From Bryobacterales bacterium (GTDB taxonomy: Bacteria; Acidobacteriota; Terriglobia; Bryobacterales; Bryobacteraceae), in contig JADLCT010000075.1 of assembly GCA_020847045.1 (NCBI GenBank), positions 1 through 64,000 of the forward strand: DNA of 64,000 nucleotides, given 5' to 3'. Every line of letters begins with the position of its first letter. Positions within the stretch are counted from its first letter, which is position 1. Both the position numbers and the translations under genes were made by a program. The notes under the pieces are model-generated. The model had not been told where the DNA came from. It worked only from the letters and a program-made list of their open reading frames with translations, and ran no database searches. Below are positions 8,277-17,639 of the stretch, piece by piece.

Positions 8277-8849
8277 TTGAGCCGATTTTCCCTTGCCATA
8301 AAGAGTTTCCTTGCCTTGTTAACCAGCGGAAAGCTGCCCGATGAAGTGGTGGCCGCGCTTGGTTTGACGCGCCGGATCGTGACGCCTCCGCCGGCCAGCG
8401 CCGCATCAAAACCGGAGCCCTCCAAGCCCGCCCCGGCGGCCGTGAACACCGTCCCCGGCGAAGGAGCGCTGACGCTGCTGGGCGTGCTGCAGCGCGAAGC
8501 CCGGCTGGTGGATTTCCTGATGGAGGATATCGCGCCCTATTCGGATGAGCAGGTGGGTGCGGCAGTTCGCTCCATCCACGAAAATTCACGCAGGGCGCTG
8601 GAGAGGATGTTCGATCTGGCGCCCGTGGTGGACGGCGTCGAAGGAACGGTGACGAACCTCGCCTCGGCGGGCGTGAAGCCGGGTGATCAGGCGCGTGTGA
8701 AGCTGCTGGGCAAGGTACCGGCCGACGGCAAGGTGGAGTCCGGCGTATTGCAACATCGCGGGTGGCTGGTGAAGAAGGCCGAGTTGCCCGTGGCGGGCGC
8801 GGCGGAGAAGGCCCGGATCGTGGCGCCGGCCGAGATCGAAGTGGAGTAG
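8277..8849 (+). CDS. DUF2760 protein, partner of Hsp70-like protein
   Basis: The TTG at 8277 is chosen because GGAG at 8263-8266 is well spaced and the product begins LSRFSLAIKSFLALL, the usual N-terminus of DUF2760 proteins; an in-frame GTG at 8223 would add 18 poorly typical residues. The 190-residue product has a Pro/Ala linker and then the conserved core (LTLLGVLQREARLVDFLMED, SIHENSRRALERMFDLAPV, LQHRGWLVKKAELP). Family function is unknown; members characteristically precede a divergent Hsp70 gene, as here with a 3-nt gap, so a co-chaperone or adaptor role is a reasonable inference. Confidence 0.8.
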   Translation: MSRFSLAIKSFLALLTSGKLPDEVVAALGLTRRIVTPPPASAASKPEPSKPAPAAVNTVPGEGALTLLGVLQREARLVDFLMEDIAPYSDEQVGAAVRSIHENSRRALERMFDLAPVVDGVEGTVTNLASAGVKPGDQARVKLLGKVPADGKVESGVLQHRGWLVKKAELPVAGAAEKARIVAPAEIEVE

Positions 8850-8852
8850 CGT

Positions 8853-11486
8853 GTGAGCTGCTACGTCGGCATCGACCTGGGCACGACGAATTCGGCCATC
8901 GCCTATATCGACCCCTCCAACGCCGGAGACCAGGCGTTTCCACCGGTGCACATTCAACAGGTGGCGCAGCCGGTGGCCGAAGGGCGCGTGGAAGCCGTGC
9001 GAACGCTGCCATCGTTCCTGTACCTGAGCGAGCCGCCCGTGGCGGGCGTGTGGGCGCGCGAGCAAGGCGCGCTGACGCCGACCAAGCTGGTGCATTCGGC
9101 CAAGAGCTGGCTGTCGAATCCGCAGGTGGACCGCACCGCGAGAATTCTGCCCTGGGATGCGGCCGAAGGGGGACGGTTGTATTCGCCCGTGGACGCCTCG
9201 GCCCGGTATATCGAAGATCTGCGGAAGGCGTGGGAGAAGGAGCACGGGGCCTCGATCGGAGATCAGGATGTCGTGCTCACCGTGCCCGCGTCGTTCGACG
9301 AGGAGGCGAGGGAACTGACGGTGGCCGCGGCGCGGCGGGCGGGGATTGAGAAGCTGACGCTGCTGGAAGAGCCAGCGGCGGCATTTTACGCCTGGATCGC
9401 CAATCACCTGGAGCGGTCGCGCGCACAGTTGCGGGACGGCATGCTCGTTCTGGTGTGCGACGTCGGCGGCGGCACCAGCGACTTCACGCTGATTCGCATT
9501 GAACGCGCGGGAGACCGCATCGACTTCACGCGGACGGCCGTGGGCCAGCATCTTCTGCTGGGCGGCGACAACCTGGATTTGACCATCTCGTGGCTGGCCG
9601 AGCAGAAGCTGAACGCGCAGTTGAACGTGCGCCAGCGCAGCGCCTTGCGGCGGCAGTGTTCGGCGGCCAAGGAGAAGCTGCTCACCGAGGGCGGTCCGGA
9701 GCGGGCTGAAATCACGGTGCTCGGCGCGGGACGGTCGTTGATTGGCGGCACGCTGCGCACGTTCATCACGCGCGAAGAGGCCCTGGAACTGGCGCTGGAC
9801 GGCTTTGTGCCCGAATGCGCGCGCGACGAAAAGCCGGCGCAGGAGGAGATGTCGGCCTTTGGCGAAACCGGACTGCCGTATGTGCCCGACCCGGCTGTGA
9901 CGCGGCACCTGGCGGCTTTCCTGGCGGCATCGGGCCACGTGGCGCCCGACGCGATTCTGTTCAACGGCGGTTTCTTCATTCCGCCGGTGCTGCGCGAACG
10001 CGTGGCGCGCGTGGTGGAAAGCTGGACGGGCCGCAAGCCGCTGGTGATGGAGAACAATGACCTGGACCTGGCGGTGGCCGTGGGCGCGGCGTACTACTCG
10101 TATGTGCGTTCCACCGGAGCGGGCCTGGTGGTGCGGGGCGGACTGCCGCGCACCTATTACCTTGGCCTCGATTCCCGCCGGGCCGTCACCGTGGTGCCCC
10201 GCGGCACCGAAAACGGAGAGACGCTGGAACTGGATCAGGACCGTCTGGAACTGGTGGCCAACAAGCCGGTGAGCTTCCGGCTGTATTCATCCCTGACGCG
10301 CATGGAAGATGCGCGCGGCGCGATGGTGGACATCAGCGAAGAGCTTCACCAGCACGCGCCGTTGCACGCCGTGATCCGCTTCGGCAAGCCAGGCGAGACG
10401 CGGCAGGTGCCTGTGAAACTGGTGGCCAAGCTGACCGAGGTGGGCACGCTCGAGTTATGGGCCGATTCGAAGGTGAGCGGCAACCGGTGGCGGCTGCAGT
10501 TCGAGTTGCGGAAACAGGCCGGCCCGGCGGCGGCGCAACCGGCGGCGGTGATCAGTGAGGAGGCCCTGCGGACCGCACAGGAGTTGGTGCGCGACTGTTT
10601 CGAACGTTCCATGGTGGCGCCGGAGGAGTTGCCGGCGCGGCTGGAGCAGGCGATGTCGCTCGGGAGGGCCAGTTGGCCTCTGACGGCGATTCGCAAACTG
10701 GCGGACCAGTTTCTGGAACTGGCCGGCGCGCGCCGCAACGGTCCGGCTTACGAGGCGCGGTGGCTGAATCTGGCCGGGCTGTGTTTGCGGCCGGGCTTCG
10801 GATTCCCGGGCGATGAGTACCGCGTCGAACAGGCGCGGCGTCTGTTCGCGCAGGGGCTGGTGTTCCCCAATCAGGTGCAGAACGAGTGCGAGTGGTGGAT
10901 CTTCTGGGGACGCGTGGCGGGCGGACTGAACCGGAACCAGCAGTCCGACATGTTTCAACGCCTCTCAGGCACGCTCACGCCCAGAAAGAACCATAAGGTG
11001 CGAGTGAATTCCAGCCTGCTGCGCGAGATGTGGCGCGCGGCGGCGAGCCTGGAACTGCTGCCTGTGGGAACCAAGACGGAGTTGGGCGACACGCTGCTGC
11101 GGCACGTGGCGGCGGGCACCTACAAGGAGAGCGAACTGTGGTGCCTGAGCCGCATTGGCGCGCGGCAACTATTCTACGGGCCGATCAACGCCGTGACGCC
11201 GCCGGCGACGGCGCAGCGGTGGGTGGATGCCCTGCGTCCGGTGAAAGGCGCCGAGGCGGCTCTGGCGGCGATTGCGCGCCGGACGGGCGACGCCACGCGC
11301 GACGTGCCGCCGGTGATGATCGAGTCGTTGCGGCGGTCCTTCGAGGGACATCCGAAAGAGGAGACGCTGGTGGCTGCGCTGGACGGGCGCTCGGCGGGCG
11401 ACCGCGAGTTCCTCAGCCGCGTGTTTGGCGAAGACCTGCCCAGCGGGCTGACGCTGGCGGCCGGGACACAGGCCGGCGATGAATGA
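8853..11486 (+). CDS. large Hsp70-family ATPase with DUF3731-type C-terminus
   Basis: A GTG start gives 877 residues, much longer than DnaK (~640). The ATPase domain is recognisable: phosphate-1 GIDLGTTNSAIAY (residues 6-18), connect EEPAAAFYAW, phosphate-2 CDVGGGTSDF (about 201-210), and adenosine LFNGGFF. After about residue 550 the canonical substrate-binding domain is replaced by a long alpha-helical region (for example FLELAGARRNGPAYEARWLN) resembling DUF3731 of Hsp70-like proteins. Substrates are unknown. It overlaps thiL by 8 nt and follows the DUF2760 gene, forming a compact operon. Confidence 0.85.
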   Translation: MSCYVGIDLGTTNSAIAYIDPSNAGDQAFPPVHIQQVAQPVAEGRVEAVRTLPSFLYLSEPPVAGVWAREQGALTPTKLVHSAKSWLSNPQVDRTARILPWDAAEGGRLYSPVDASARYIEDLRKAWEKEHGASIGDQDVVLTVPASFDEEARELTVAAARRAGIEKLTLLEEPAAAFYAWIANHLERSRAQLRDGMLVLVCDVGGGTSDFTLIRIERAGDRIDFTRTAVGQHLLLGGDNLDLTISWLAEQKLNAQLNVRQRSALRRQCSAAKEKLLTEGGPERAEITVLGAGRSLIGGTLRTFITREEALELALDGFVPECARDEKPAQEEMSAFGETGLPYVPDPAVTRHLAAFLAASGHVAPDAILFNGGFFIPPVLRERVARVVESWTGRKPLVMENNDLDLAVAVGAAYYSYVRSTGAGLVVRGGLPRTYYLGLDSRRAVTVVPRGTENGETLELDQDRLELVANKPVSFRLYSSLTRMEDARGAMVDISEELHQHAPLHAVIRFGKPGETRQVPVKLVAKLTEVGTLELWADSKVSGNRWRLQFELRKQAGPAAAQPAAVISEEALRTAQELVRDCFERSMVAPEELPARLEQAMSLGRASWPLTAIRKLADQFLELAGARRNGPAYEARWLNLAGLCLRPGFGFPGDEYRVEQARRLFAQGLVFPNQVQNECEWWIFWGRVAGGLNRNQQSDMFQRLSGTLTPRKNHKVRVNSSLLREMWRAAASLELLPVGTKTELGDTLLRHVAAGTYKESELWCLSRIGARQLFYGPINAVTPPATAQRWVDALRPVKGAEAALAAIARRTGDATRDVPPVMIESLRRSFEGHPKEETLVAALDGRSAGDREFLSRVFGEDLPSGLTLAAGTQAGDE

Positions 11487-12348
11487 GCGGGCGTGGATCC
11501 GGCGTCTTCGCGCGCGCGCGGCGGGGGCGGAGTATCTCACGCGCGGCATCGGCGACGACTGCGCCGTATTGCGCGCACCGCCCGGCGCCGAGTTGCTCGT
11601 TACGACGGACCTGTTCGTCGAGGGCACGCACTTCCTGCGGAGGACTGCCCCGCCGCGCGCACTCGGCTGGCGCGCGCTTGCCCGGGCTCTGAGCGACATC
11701 GCGGCCATGGGCGGCTCGCCGCTGGCCTACTTCGTGTCCATCGCCGCGCCGGAGTGGGCCTGCGGCCACTGGCTGTACGATTTCTACAAGGGCATGGCGG
11801 AGTTGGGCTCGCGAACCGGCGCGGTGCTGGCCGGCGGCGACACGACGCGGGCCGGAACGCTCACCTGCGACCTGATCGTGCTGGGCCACTCACCCGCCGG
11901 AAGCGCTCTGCGGCGGGACGGCGCCAAACCAGGCGATGCCATTTATGTTTCGGGCGAGCTGGGCGTCGAGGCCAAGCGCCGGCGCGTGCGGTTTGAACCC
12001 CGCCTCGCGCTGGGCCGCTATCTGCGCGAGAACCGCCTGGCGTCGGCCTGCATGGACCTGAGCGACGGACTGGCCATGGACCTCAGCCGGTTGTGCGAGG
12101 AGTCGGACGTGGCGGCGGCGCTGGTTTCACCCTTGCCGCTGGCCAAGGGCGTGGCCTCTGCGAAAGCGCTGACGCATGGCGAAGACTACGAACTGCTGTT
12201 CACCGCGCCCGCGCGGCGGCGGGTTCCGGCAACGTTCAATGGTCTGCCGCTGACCCACATCGGCGTTATCACGGCGGGTAAGGCCGGGCGCGTCACGCTG
12301 GACGCCAAGCCGCTGGCGGCCCGCGGATGGGATCCCTTTCAATCATGA
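11479..12348 (+). CDS. thiL: thiamine-monophosphate kinase ThiL
   Basis: A 289-residue PurM/AIR-synthase-fold kinase that converts thiamine phosphate to thiamine diphosphate using ATP. Visible motifs: RGIGDDCAVL (residues about 23-32), TTDLFVEGTHF (about 43-53), RALSDIAAMGG with metal-binding Asp, AGGDTTRA (about 117-124), and MDLSDGLAMDL (about 193-203). The length is slightly short of E. coli ThiL (325). It overlaps the Hsp70-like gene by 8 nt and its stop overlaps the next ATG (ATGA), so it is translated as part of this operon although no other thiamine gene is near. Confidence 0.9.
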   Translation: MNERAWIRRLRARAAGAEYLTRGIGDDCAVLRAPPGAELLVTTDLFVEGTHFLRRTAPPRALGWRALARALSDIAAMGGSPLAYFVSIAAPEWACGHWLYDFYKGMAELGSRTGAVLAGGDTTRAGTLTCDLIVLGHSPAGSALRRDGAKPGDAIYVSGELGVEAKRRRVRFEPRLALGRYLRENRLASACMDLSDGLAMDLSRLCEESDVAAALVSPLPLAKGVASAKALTHGEDYELLFTAPARRRVPATFNGLPLTHIGVITAGKAGRVTLDAKPLAARGWDPFQS

Positions 12349-13346
12349 GCCAACCTGATCCACAACCGGTACTCGATCTGATGGAGGCCTTCCGCCGCTC
12401 CAAGGTGATGTTCACGGCCGTCTCGATGGGCGTGTTTGACCTGCTGGCGGCGGGCCCCGAGGATGCCTACGCCCTGTCGCTGCACATGGAGGCCGGCGAG
12501 GACGCGGCGGCGCGCCTGCTGGACGGCTGCGTGGCGCTCGGCCTGTTGGAAAAAAACGGGTCGCTGTATGCGAACACGGAGATGGCGGCGCGATACCTGG
12601 TGCGGGACAGTCCGCACACTCTGGCCGGCTACATTCTTTATTCGGACCGCGTGCTCTATCCCATGTGGAGCCACCTGGACGCCGCCGTGCGCGAGGGCGG
12701 CCACAGGTGGAAGCAGACGTTCGGATTCGAGGGCGGTCTGTTCTCGCACTTCTTTAAGACGGAGCAGGACAAACGCACCTTCCTGCTGGGCATGCACGGG
12801 CTGGGGCAGTTGAGTTCGCCCGCCGTCGCAGGGGCGTTCGATCTCTCGGCGTTCCGGCGCGTGGCCGACCTCGGCGGCGCGACGGGCCACCTGGCGCTGG
12901 CCATCGCCGCGCGGTATCCCGACATGGAGGCCGTTCTGTTCGACTTGCCCGAGGTGATCGAGTTCGCGCGCGAGTTCACGGCCGGCTCGCGGGTGCAACT
13001 GGTGGCCGGCGACTTCTTCGGCGATGCGCTGCCGGAGGCCGGTCTCTACACGCTCGGGCGGATTGTGCACGACTGGAGCCCGGACAAGATCGAGGCTCTG
13101 CTTGGGCGTATCTATGCGGCCCTGCCCGCGGGCGGAGGTCTGCTGCTGGCCGAAAAACTGCTGGATGAGGACCTCGCCGGACCGGCCGCGGCGCACATGC
13201 AGTCGCTGAACATGCTGGTGTGCACCGAAGGGCGCGAGCGGAGCTTTTCGCAGTACGCCGAACTGCTGCGCGCGGCGGGGTTCAGCGAAATTCGCGGCGA
13301 GCGTACGGGCGCGCCGCTGGACGCCGTGCTGGCAATCAAGAAATAA
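12345..13346 (+). CDS. SAM-dependent O-methyltransferase (COMT/ASMT-like)
   Basis: The ATG at 12345 overlaps the thiL stop by 4 nt and gives 333 residues. An N-terminal winged-helix dimerisation domain (VLDLMEAFRRSKVMFTAVSM) is followed by a Rossmann domain with SAM motif VADLGGATGHLALAIA (about 170-185), acidic ribose contact FDLPEVI, and IVHDWSPDKI with the His expected of the general base in plant-COMT/hydroxyneurosporene-type enzymes. This family methylates hydroxyls of aromatic or isoprenoid-quinone-like small molecules; the acceptor here is unknown. No secondary-metabolite genes flank it closely. Confidence 0.85.
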   Translation: MSQPDPQPVLDLMEAFRRSKVMFTAVSMGVFDLLAAGPEDAYALSLHMEAGEDAAARLLDGCVALGLLEKNGSLYANTEMAARYLVRDSPHTLAGYILYSDRVLYPMWSHLDAAVREGGHRWKQTFGFEGGLFSHFFKTEQDKRTFLLGMHGLGQLSSPAVAGAFDLSAFRRVADLGGATGHLALAIAARYPDMEAVLFDLPEVIEFAREFTAGSRVQLVAGDFFGDALPEAGLYTLGRIVHDWSPDKIEALLGRIYAALPAGGGLLLAEKLLDEDLAGPAAAHMQSLNMLVCTEGRERSFSQYAELLRAAGFSEIRGERTGAPLDAVLAIKK

Positions 13347-14368
13347 TGTCCCCCATGTCCCGATTGGCGCTGATGCTGGCCCTGACCACAACCCTGATGA
13401 CGGCTCAAGTGAAAGTGGAGAAGATCGCCTGGAAAGGCTGGCCGAATTGCTACCGCGTGAGCAATGGCGAGGTGGAGTTGATTGTCACCTCCGACGTGGG
13501 GCCGCGCGTGATGCATTACTCGCTGGCTGGCGGGCGGAACGTGCTGAAGGAGTTCGACGCGCAGATGGGCAAGTCGAACGAGAAGGAGTACCAACTGCGC
13601 GGCGGACACCGTTTGTGGGTGGCGCCGGAGGCGTTGGAAACCAGTTGGGCGCTGGACAACGGGCGTGTGAAGATCGAGACGCGCGCCGATGGCCTCACCG
13701 CCACGCAGCCCATCGACTCGGCCGGTTTCGAGAAGAGCATCCGCATCACGATGGCGGCGCCGGGAAGCGGCGTGACGCTGGAACACAAGGCGGTGTACCA
13801 CGGGGCGAAGCCTCTGGAGATGGCGCCCTGGACGCTGACGATGATGGCGCCGGGCGGGCGCGCGGTGACGGGCTTTCCGCCGCGCGGGACGCATCCGAAG
13901 GACCTGCTGCCAACCAATCCGCTGGTGTTGTGGGCCTACACGAACCTGGCCGATGCGCGGTGGAAGTTCTATGAAAAATATCTGACGCTGCGGCAGGACG
14001 CCGCCGCCACGGCCCCGCAGAAGTTGGGAACGTTCAACGCCGATTCGTGGGGAGCCTACGCGCTGGACGGCCTGCTGTTCACCAAGCGCACCGAGGCGTT
14101 TCCGAACCGGAGGTATCCCGACTTCGGCTGCTCCTTTGAGACTTTCACCAACGCCGAGTTTCTGGAGATGGAGTTTCTCGGGCCGCTTCGGCGTCTGGCC
14201 AAGGGGCAGCCGGCGTCGCTCACCGAGCACTGGACGCTGCGCCGGGGCGCTGATTTCGGGGCATGGACGGAAGCCGATCTGGACCGCGTGCTCGGTCCCG
14301 TACTGGCGGAAAAGCCACGCGCGGCGAGGGGCGCGGGGCCGGCCAGGAAGACGCCGGGCAAACGATAA
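13346..14368 (+). CDS. secreted DUF4380-like protein
   Basis: The ATG at 13346 (next in-frame ATG 13355) gives 340 residues with a signal peptide (SRLALMLALTTTLMTAQ). The mature protein carries blocks typical of DUF4380: ELIVTSDVGPRVMHYSLAGG, GGHRLWVAPEA, and a long beta-rich body reminiscent of aldose-epimerase/galactose-mutarotase beta-sandwiches (APWTLTMMAPGG, LTEHWTLRRG). A carbohydrate-binding or processing role is plausible but unproven. It touches the methyltransferase stop by one nucleotide. The tail is basic and Pro/Ala-rich. Confidence 0.75.
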   Translation: MSPMSRLALMLALTTTLMTAQVKVEKIAWKGWPNCYRVSNGEVELIVTSDVGPRVMHYSLAGGRNVLKEFDAQMGKSNEKEYQLRGGHRLWVAPEALETSWALDNGRVKIETRADGLTATQPIDSAGFEKSIRITMAAPGSGVTLEHKAVYHGAKPLEMAPWTLTMMAPGGRAVTGFPPRGTHPKDLLPTNPLVLWAYTNLADARWKFYEKYLTLRQDAAATAPQKLGTFNADSWGAYALDGLLFTKRTEAFPNRRYPDFGCSFETFTNAEFLEMEFLGPLRRLAKGQPASLTEHWTLRRGADFGAWTEADLDRVLGPVLAEKPRAARGAGPARKTPGKR

Positions 14369-14419
14369 GGCGGCTGGCGGGCTGGCCTGGCAGGGGCGTG
14401 GCCATGGAGTGGCAAGGGG

Positions 14420-14446
14420 TTGCGCCGGGCTCCGGGAACGTATACT
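14420..14446 (+). promoter_or_regulatory. candidate housekeeping promoter of the E1 alpha gene
   Basis: TATACT at 14441-14446 is a strong -10 match. TTGCGC at 14420-14425 is a possible -35, but the 15-nt spacer is short. A GGAGG ribosome site follows at 14470-14474, 6 nt before the ATG at 14481. Confidence 0.4.
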
Positions 14447-14480
14447 AGAGAGTTTGGGCAATCGCCCGTGGAGGCAATCC

Positions 14481-15539
14481 ATGGCAGCAGTAAAACCAGT
14501 TGGGCCCCTCTTGGTGGAACACGCGGGCGCTTCGCGCGCAACGGCGGCGGAAACGGATGCCGTCGAGGGTCTTTCGCCGGAGGAGATCGCGCTTCGGGGC
14601 CATTACTATATGGCGCTTCAGCGCGAAGTGGAAGACCGGATCGAACGCAAGCTGTACAGGCAGGGAAAAATTCTGGGCGGCGTGTATGTGGGCCGCGGGC
14701 AGGAAGCCATTTGTGTTGGCGCGGGGTTGGCTGCGGAGGAGGAAGACTGGTTGTATCCGTGCCATCGCGACCTGGGCCTGTACCTGGTGCGTGGCGTGAC
14801 GCCGCGTGAAATTTTCGCGCAGTACATGGGCCGCGTGGGCGGGCTGACGCGCGGGCGTGAAGGCAACATGCATATGGGCGATCTGAAGCGGCGCATCGTG
14901 GCGATCATCAGCGCCATGGCGGCCTCGGTGCCCGTGGCGGCCGGCACGGCCATGGCGTTGAAGTTCCAGGGTTCGCGCCAGATCGTGTTCAACATTTTCG
15001 GCGACGGGGCCACCAGCCGCGGCGACTGGCACGAGGGCATCAACCTGGCCTCGGTACAGAAGGCGCCCGTGGTGTTCATCTGCAACAACAACCAGTACGC
15101 CTATTCAACGCCGCTCGAAAAGCAGATGGCCTGCGAGCATGTGGCCGACCGGGCGCCGGGTTATGGCATGCCAGGTGAGATTGTGGACGGCAACGACGTG
15201 TTCGCGGTTTACAACGCCGTGCAGCGCGCCGCCGGGCGGGCGCGCGCGGGCCAGGGGCCTTCGTTGATCGAGTGCAAGACGTTCCGCATGACGGGCCACT
15301 CGGCGCACGACGGCGGAGATTATGTGCCGGAGCATCTCTGGCGCGAATGGGCCGAAAAGTGCCCGATTCAGCGCGTGGAGCGGACACTGCTCGAATGCGG
15401 CTGGGCCTCGCGCGAGGAACTGGACGCCACGCACGCGCGGATCCGGAGAGAAGCCGACGAGGCCATCGCCTGGGCGGAGAACAGCCCCTATCCGGACCCC
15501 TCGACGCTGACGCACGACGTGTACGAAGGGAGCCGTTAA
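14481..15539 (+). CDS. pdhA: 2-oxoacid (pyruvate) dehydrogenase E1 component, alpha subunit
   Basis: GGAGG at 14470 precedes the ATG. The 352-residue product has the thiamine-diphosphate motif starting GDGATSRGDWHEG and ending CNNNQYA (about residues 175-205), plus RGREGNMHMGD and the phosphorylation-loop-like TFRMTGHSAHDGGDY. It forms the alpha2beta2 E1 that decarboxylates pyruvate or a branched-chain 2-oxoacid and hands the acyl group to lipoyl E2. The beta subunit follows with a 1-nt overlap; E2 and E3 are not in the window. Substrate (pyruvate, acetoin or branched chain) is uncertain. Confidence 0.9.
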   Translation: MAAVKPVGPLLVEHAGASRATAAETDAVEGLSPEEIALRGHYYMALQREVEDRIERKLYRQGKILGGVYVGRGQEAICVGAGLAAEEEDWLYPCHRDLGLYLVRGVTPREIFAQYMGRVGGLTRGREGNMHMGDLKRRIVAIISAMAASVPVAAGTAMALKFQGSRQIVFNIFGDGATSRGDWHEGINLASVQKAPVVFICNNNQYAYSTPLEKQMACEHVADRAPGYGMPGEIVDGNDVFAVYNAVQRAAGRARAGQGPSLIECKTFRMTGHSAHDGGDYVPEHLWREWAEKCPIQRVERTLLECGWASREELDATHARIRREADEAIAWAENSPYPDPSTLTHDVYEGSR

Positions 15540-16513
15540 TGGCCGAGGTCACCTACCTCGAAGCGATCCGCCAGGGGATCTGGGAAGAGATGGAACGTGA
15601 CGCCTCGGTGTTCTGCATCGGCGAGGACATTGGCGTCTATGGTGGGGCGTTCAAGATCACCAAGGGTATGTTGCAGCGCTTCGGCGAGCAGCGCATCGTC
15701 GATACGCCGATCTCCGAGTCGGCCATCGTGGGCGCCGCGATCGGGGCCAGTTTCGCGGGCATGCGTCCGGTGGCCGAGATGCAGTTTTCCGACTTCATCA
15801 CCTGCGCCTTTGACCAGATCGTGAACTTCGCCGCCAAGACGCGCTACCGATGGAACGCGCCCGCGCCGCTGGTGGTGCGCGCGCCCTCGGGCGGCGGCAT
15901 TCACGGCGGGCCGTACCATTCGCAGAACCCCGAGGCGTGGTTTGTGAAGACGCCGGGGTTGAAAGTGGTGGAGCCGGCCACGGCCTACGACGCCAAGGGA
16001 CTGATGAAGTCCGCGATTCGCGACAACGATCCGGTGATCTTCTTCGAGCACAAAAAGCTCTACCGCGCCGTGAAGGGCGAGGTGCCGGCGAGCGACTACA
16101 CGGTGCCGCTGGGCAAGGCGAGGCTGCACCGCGAGGGCAAGCACATTGCCGTGATCACATACGGCGCGATGGTCCACGTGGCCAGCGAAGCCGCCACCGT
16201 TCTGGAGCGCGAAGGCGTCTCGCTGGAAATCCTCGACCTGCGGACTCTGTTGCCGCTGGACGAGGAGGCGATTCTTGCGAGCGTGAAAAAATGCTCGCGG
16301 GCGCTGGTGCTTCACGAAGACACATTGACGGGCGGCATCGGCGGCGAGATCAGCGCGCGCATCAGCGAAAAGGCGTTCGAGTGGCTGGACGCGCCCGTGG
16401 TGCGGCTGGCCGCGCCGGACACTCCGGTGCCCTTCGCGCCGCCGCTCGAACAGGCGTTCCTGCCGGACGCAAACAAGGTGATCGAAAAGGCGCGCTGGCT
16501 GGCGGCCTACTGA
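15539..16513 (+). CDS. pdhB: 2-oxoacid (pyruvate) dehydrogenase E1 component, beta subunit
   Basis: A 324-residue transketolase-like subunit: GEDIGVYGGAFKITKGM (about residues 24-40), RIVDTPISESAIVGAAIGA, EMQFSDFI, SGGGIHGGPYHSQNPEAWF, and the C-terminal transketolase domain (ITYGAMVHVASEAA, LDLRTLLPLDEEAI, HEDTLTGGIGGEI). It contributes to the thiamine-diphosphate site at the subunit interface. The ATG overlaps the alpha-subunit stop (TAATG), so expression is coupled. It converges on the ABC permease gene with a 7-nt gap and no visible terminator. Confidence 0.92.
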   Translation: MAEVTYLEAIRQGIWEEMERDASVFCIGEDIGVYGGAFKITKGMLQRFGEQRIVDTPISESAIVGAAIGASFAGMRPVAEMQFSDFITCAFDQIVNFAAKTRYRWNAPAPLVVRAPSGGGIHGGPYHSQNPEAWFVKTPGLKVVEPATAYDAKGLMKSAIRDNDPVIFFEHKKLYRAVKGEVPASDYTVPLGKARLHREGKHIAVITYGAMVHVASEAATVLEREGVSLEILDLRTLLPLDEEAILASVKKCSRALVLHEDTLTGGIGGEISARISEKAFEWLDAPVVRLAAPDTPVPFAPPLEQAFLPDANKVIEKARWLAAY

Positions 16514-16520
16514 CGCCTGC

Positions 16521-17639
16521 TCATCCGCGCGTGCGGACGAAGGCGCGCGAGGCGAGCAGCACCGAAAGACAACCCATCAGGACCAGCGCGCAGGCCTGCG
16601 GCCAGAGTTCGGCCAGTCCCGCGCCGCGCAGCACAATTCCGCGCACGATGGCGATGTAGTACGTCGCCGGAATGAACCAACTGATTGCCTGAAACCCGGC
16701 CGGCATGTTCTCGATGAGAAAGATGTAGCCGGAGAGAAAGACGCTGGGCAGCAGCGTGCCCATGGCCATCTGGAAGGCCTCGGCCTGCGTTTGCGCGCGC
16801 GTGGAGATGAGCAGGGCTACGCCCATCACGGTGAGCACGAAGGGAAGCGAGAGCAGGTAGAGCAACGCGAGGCTGCCGTGCACAGGCACCTGGAAGACAT
16901 AGCGCATGATGGCCAGCACAACGGAGAGTTCAAAATAGGCGAGCACGCCGTACGGGATGATCTTGCCGACCATCAGTCCGAGCGGGGCCACCGGCGTGAG
17001 CCACATCTGGTCGAGCGTGCCACGCTCGCGTTCGCGGACGATGGAAAACGCCGTGAGCATGATGACCATGAGCTGCATCATGATGGCGACTAGTCCGGGG
17101 ACGAAGAAGTTGGGCGAACGAAGACCGGGATTGTAGAGCACCGCCGGCCGAACCTCGACCGGTGGACGCGCCTGGGCGCCGAGCAGCCTCCTGAGTGATT
17201 CCTGGAGCGCGATGCCGCCGGCCGTGGCGACGGTCTGGCTGGTGATGGTGGAATCCGAACCGTCGGCCAGCAGTTGCACGGTGGCCTGCCGGCCTTCCTG
17301 AATCAGGCGGGCGTAATCGGGCGGAATGCGGATGCCGGCCTTCACCTTGCCGGCGCGAAAGTGCTCATAGAGGTCTTCCTCGCTGGCTGCGGCATAACGG
17401 ATGTCGAAGACATCGGAGTTGGCGAAGGACTCGATCAGGCGGCGGCTCTCCTGCGTGCGCGAGGAGTCGAGCACGGCCGTGGGAACCTGGCGGACGTTCG
17501 TGTCGATGGCGAAGCCGAACAGGATGAGCTGGAGGACGGGAATGGCGAGCGCGAAAAAGACGGTGGCGCGGTCGCGCGAAAGGTGAACGAACTCCTTGCG
17601 GCTGACGGGGGTGAGTCCGGCAAAGAGGTTGTCTTTCAT
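16521..17639 (-). CDS. ABC-2-type export permease
   Basis: A 372-residue integral membrane protein: one N-terminal membrane span (TVFFALAIPVLQLILFGFAI), a long periplasmic loop (residues about 45-180), then a C-terminal cluster of spans (LVAIMMQLMVIMLTAFSIVR, and later LRG-flanked helices), with the ERERGTLDQMWLTP coupling motif common to YbhR/YbhS/DrrB-type permeases. It overlaps the ATPase gene by 4 nt and belongs to the tetR-HlyD-ATPase-permease operon. Most YbhGFSR-like systems have two permeases; only one is present here. Likely substrates are toxic hydrophobic compounds. Confidence 0.88.
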   Translation of the reverse strand: MKDNLFAGLTPVSRKEFVHLSRDRATVFFALAIPVLQLILFGFAIDTNVRQVPTAVLDSSRTQESRRLIESFANSDVFDIRYAAASEEDLYEHFRAGKVKAGIRIPPDYARLIQEGRQATVQLLADGSDSTITSQTVATAGGIALQESLRRLLGAQARPPVEVRPAVLYNPGLRSPNFFVPGLVAIMMQLMVIMLTAFSIVRERERGTLDQMWLTPVAPLGLMVGKIIPYGVLAYFELSVVLAIMRYVFQVPVHGSLALLYLLSLPFVLTVMGVALLISTRAQTQAEAFQMAMGTLLPSVFLSGYIFLIENMPAGFQAISWFIPATYYIAIVRGIVLRGAGLAELWPQACALVLMGCLSVLLASRAFVRTRG

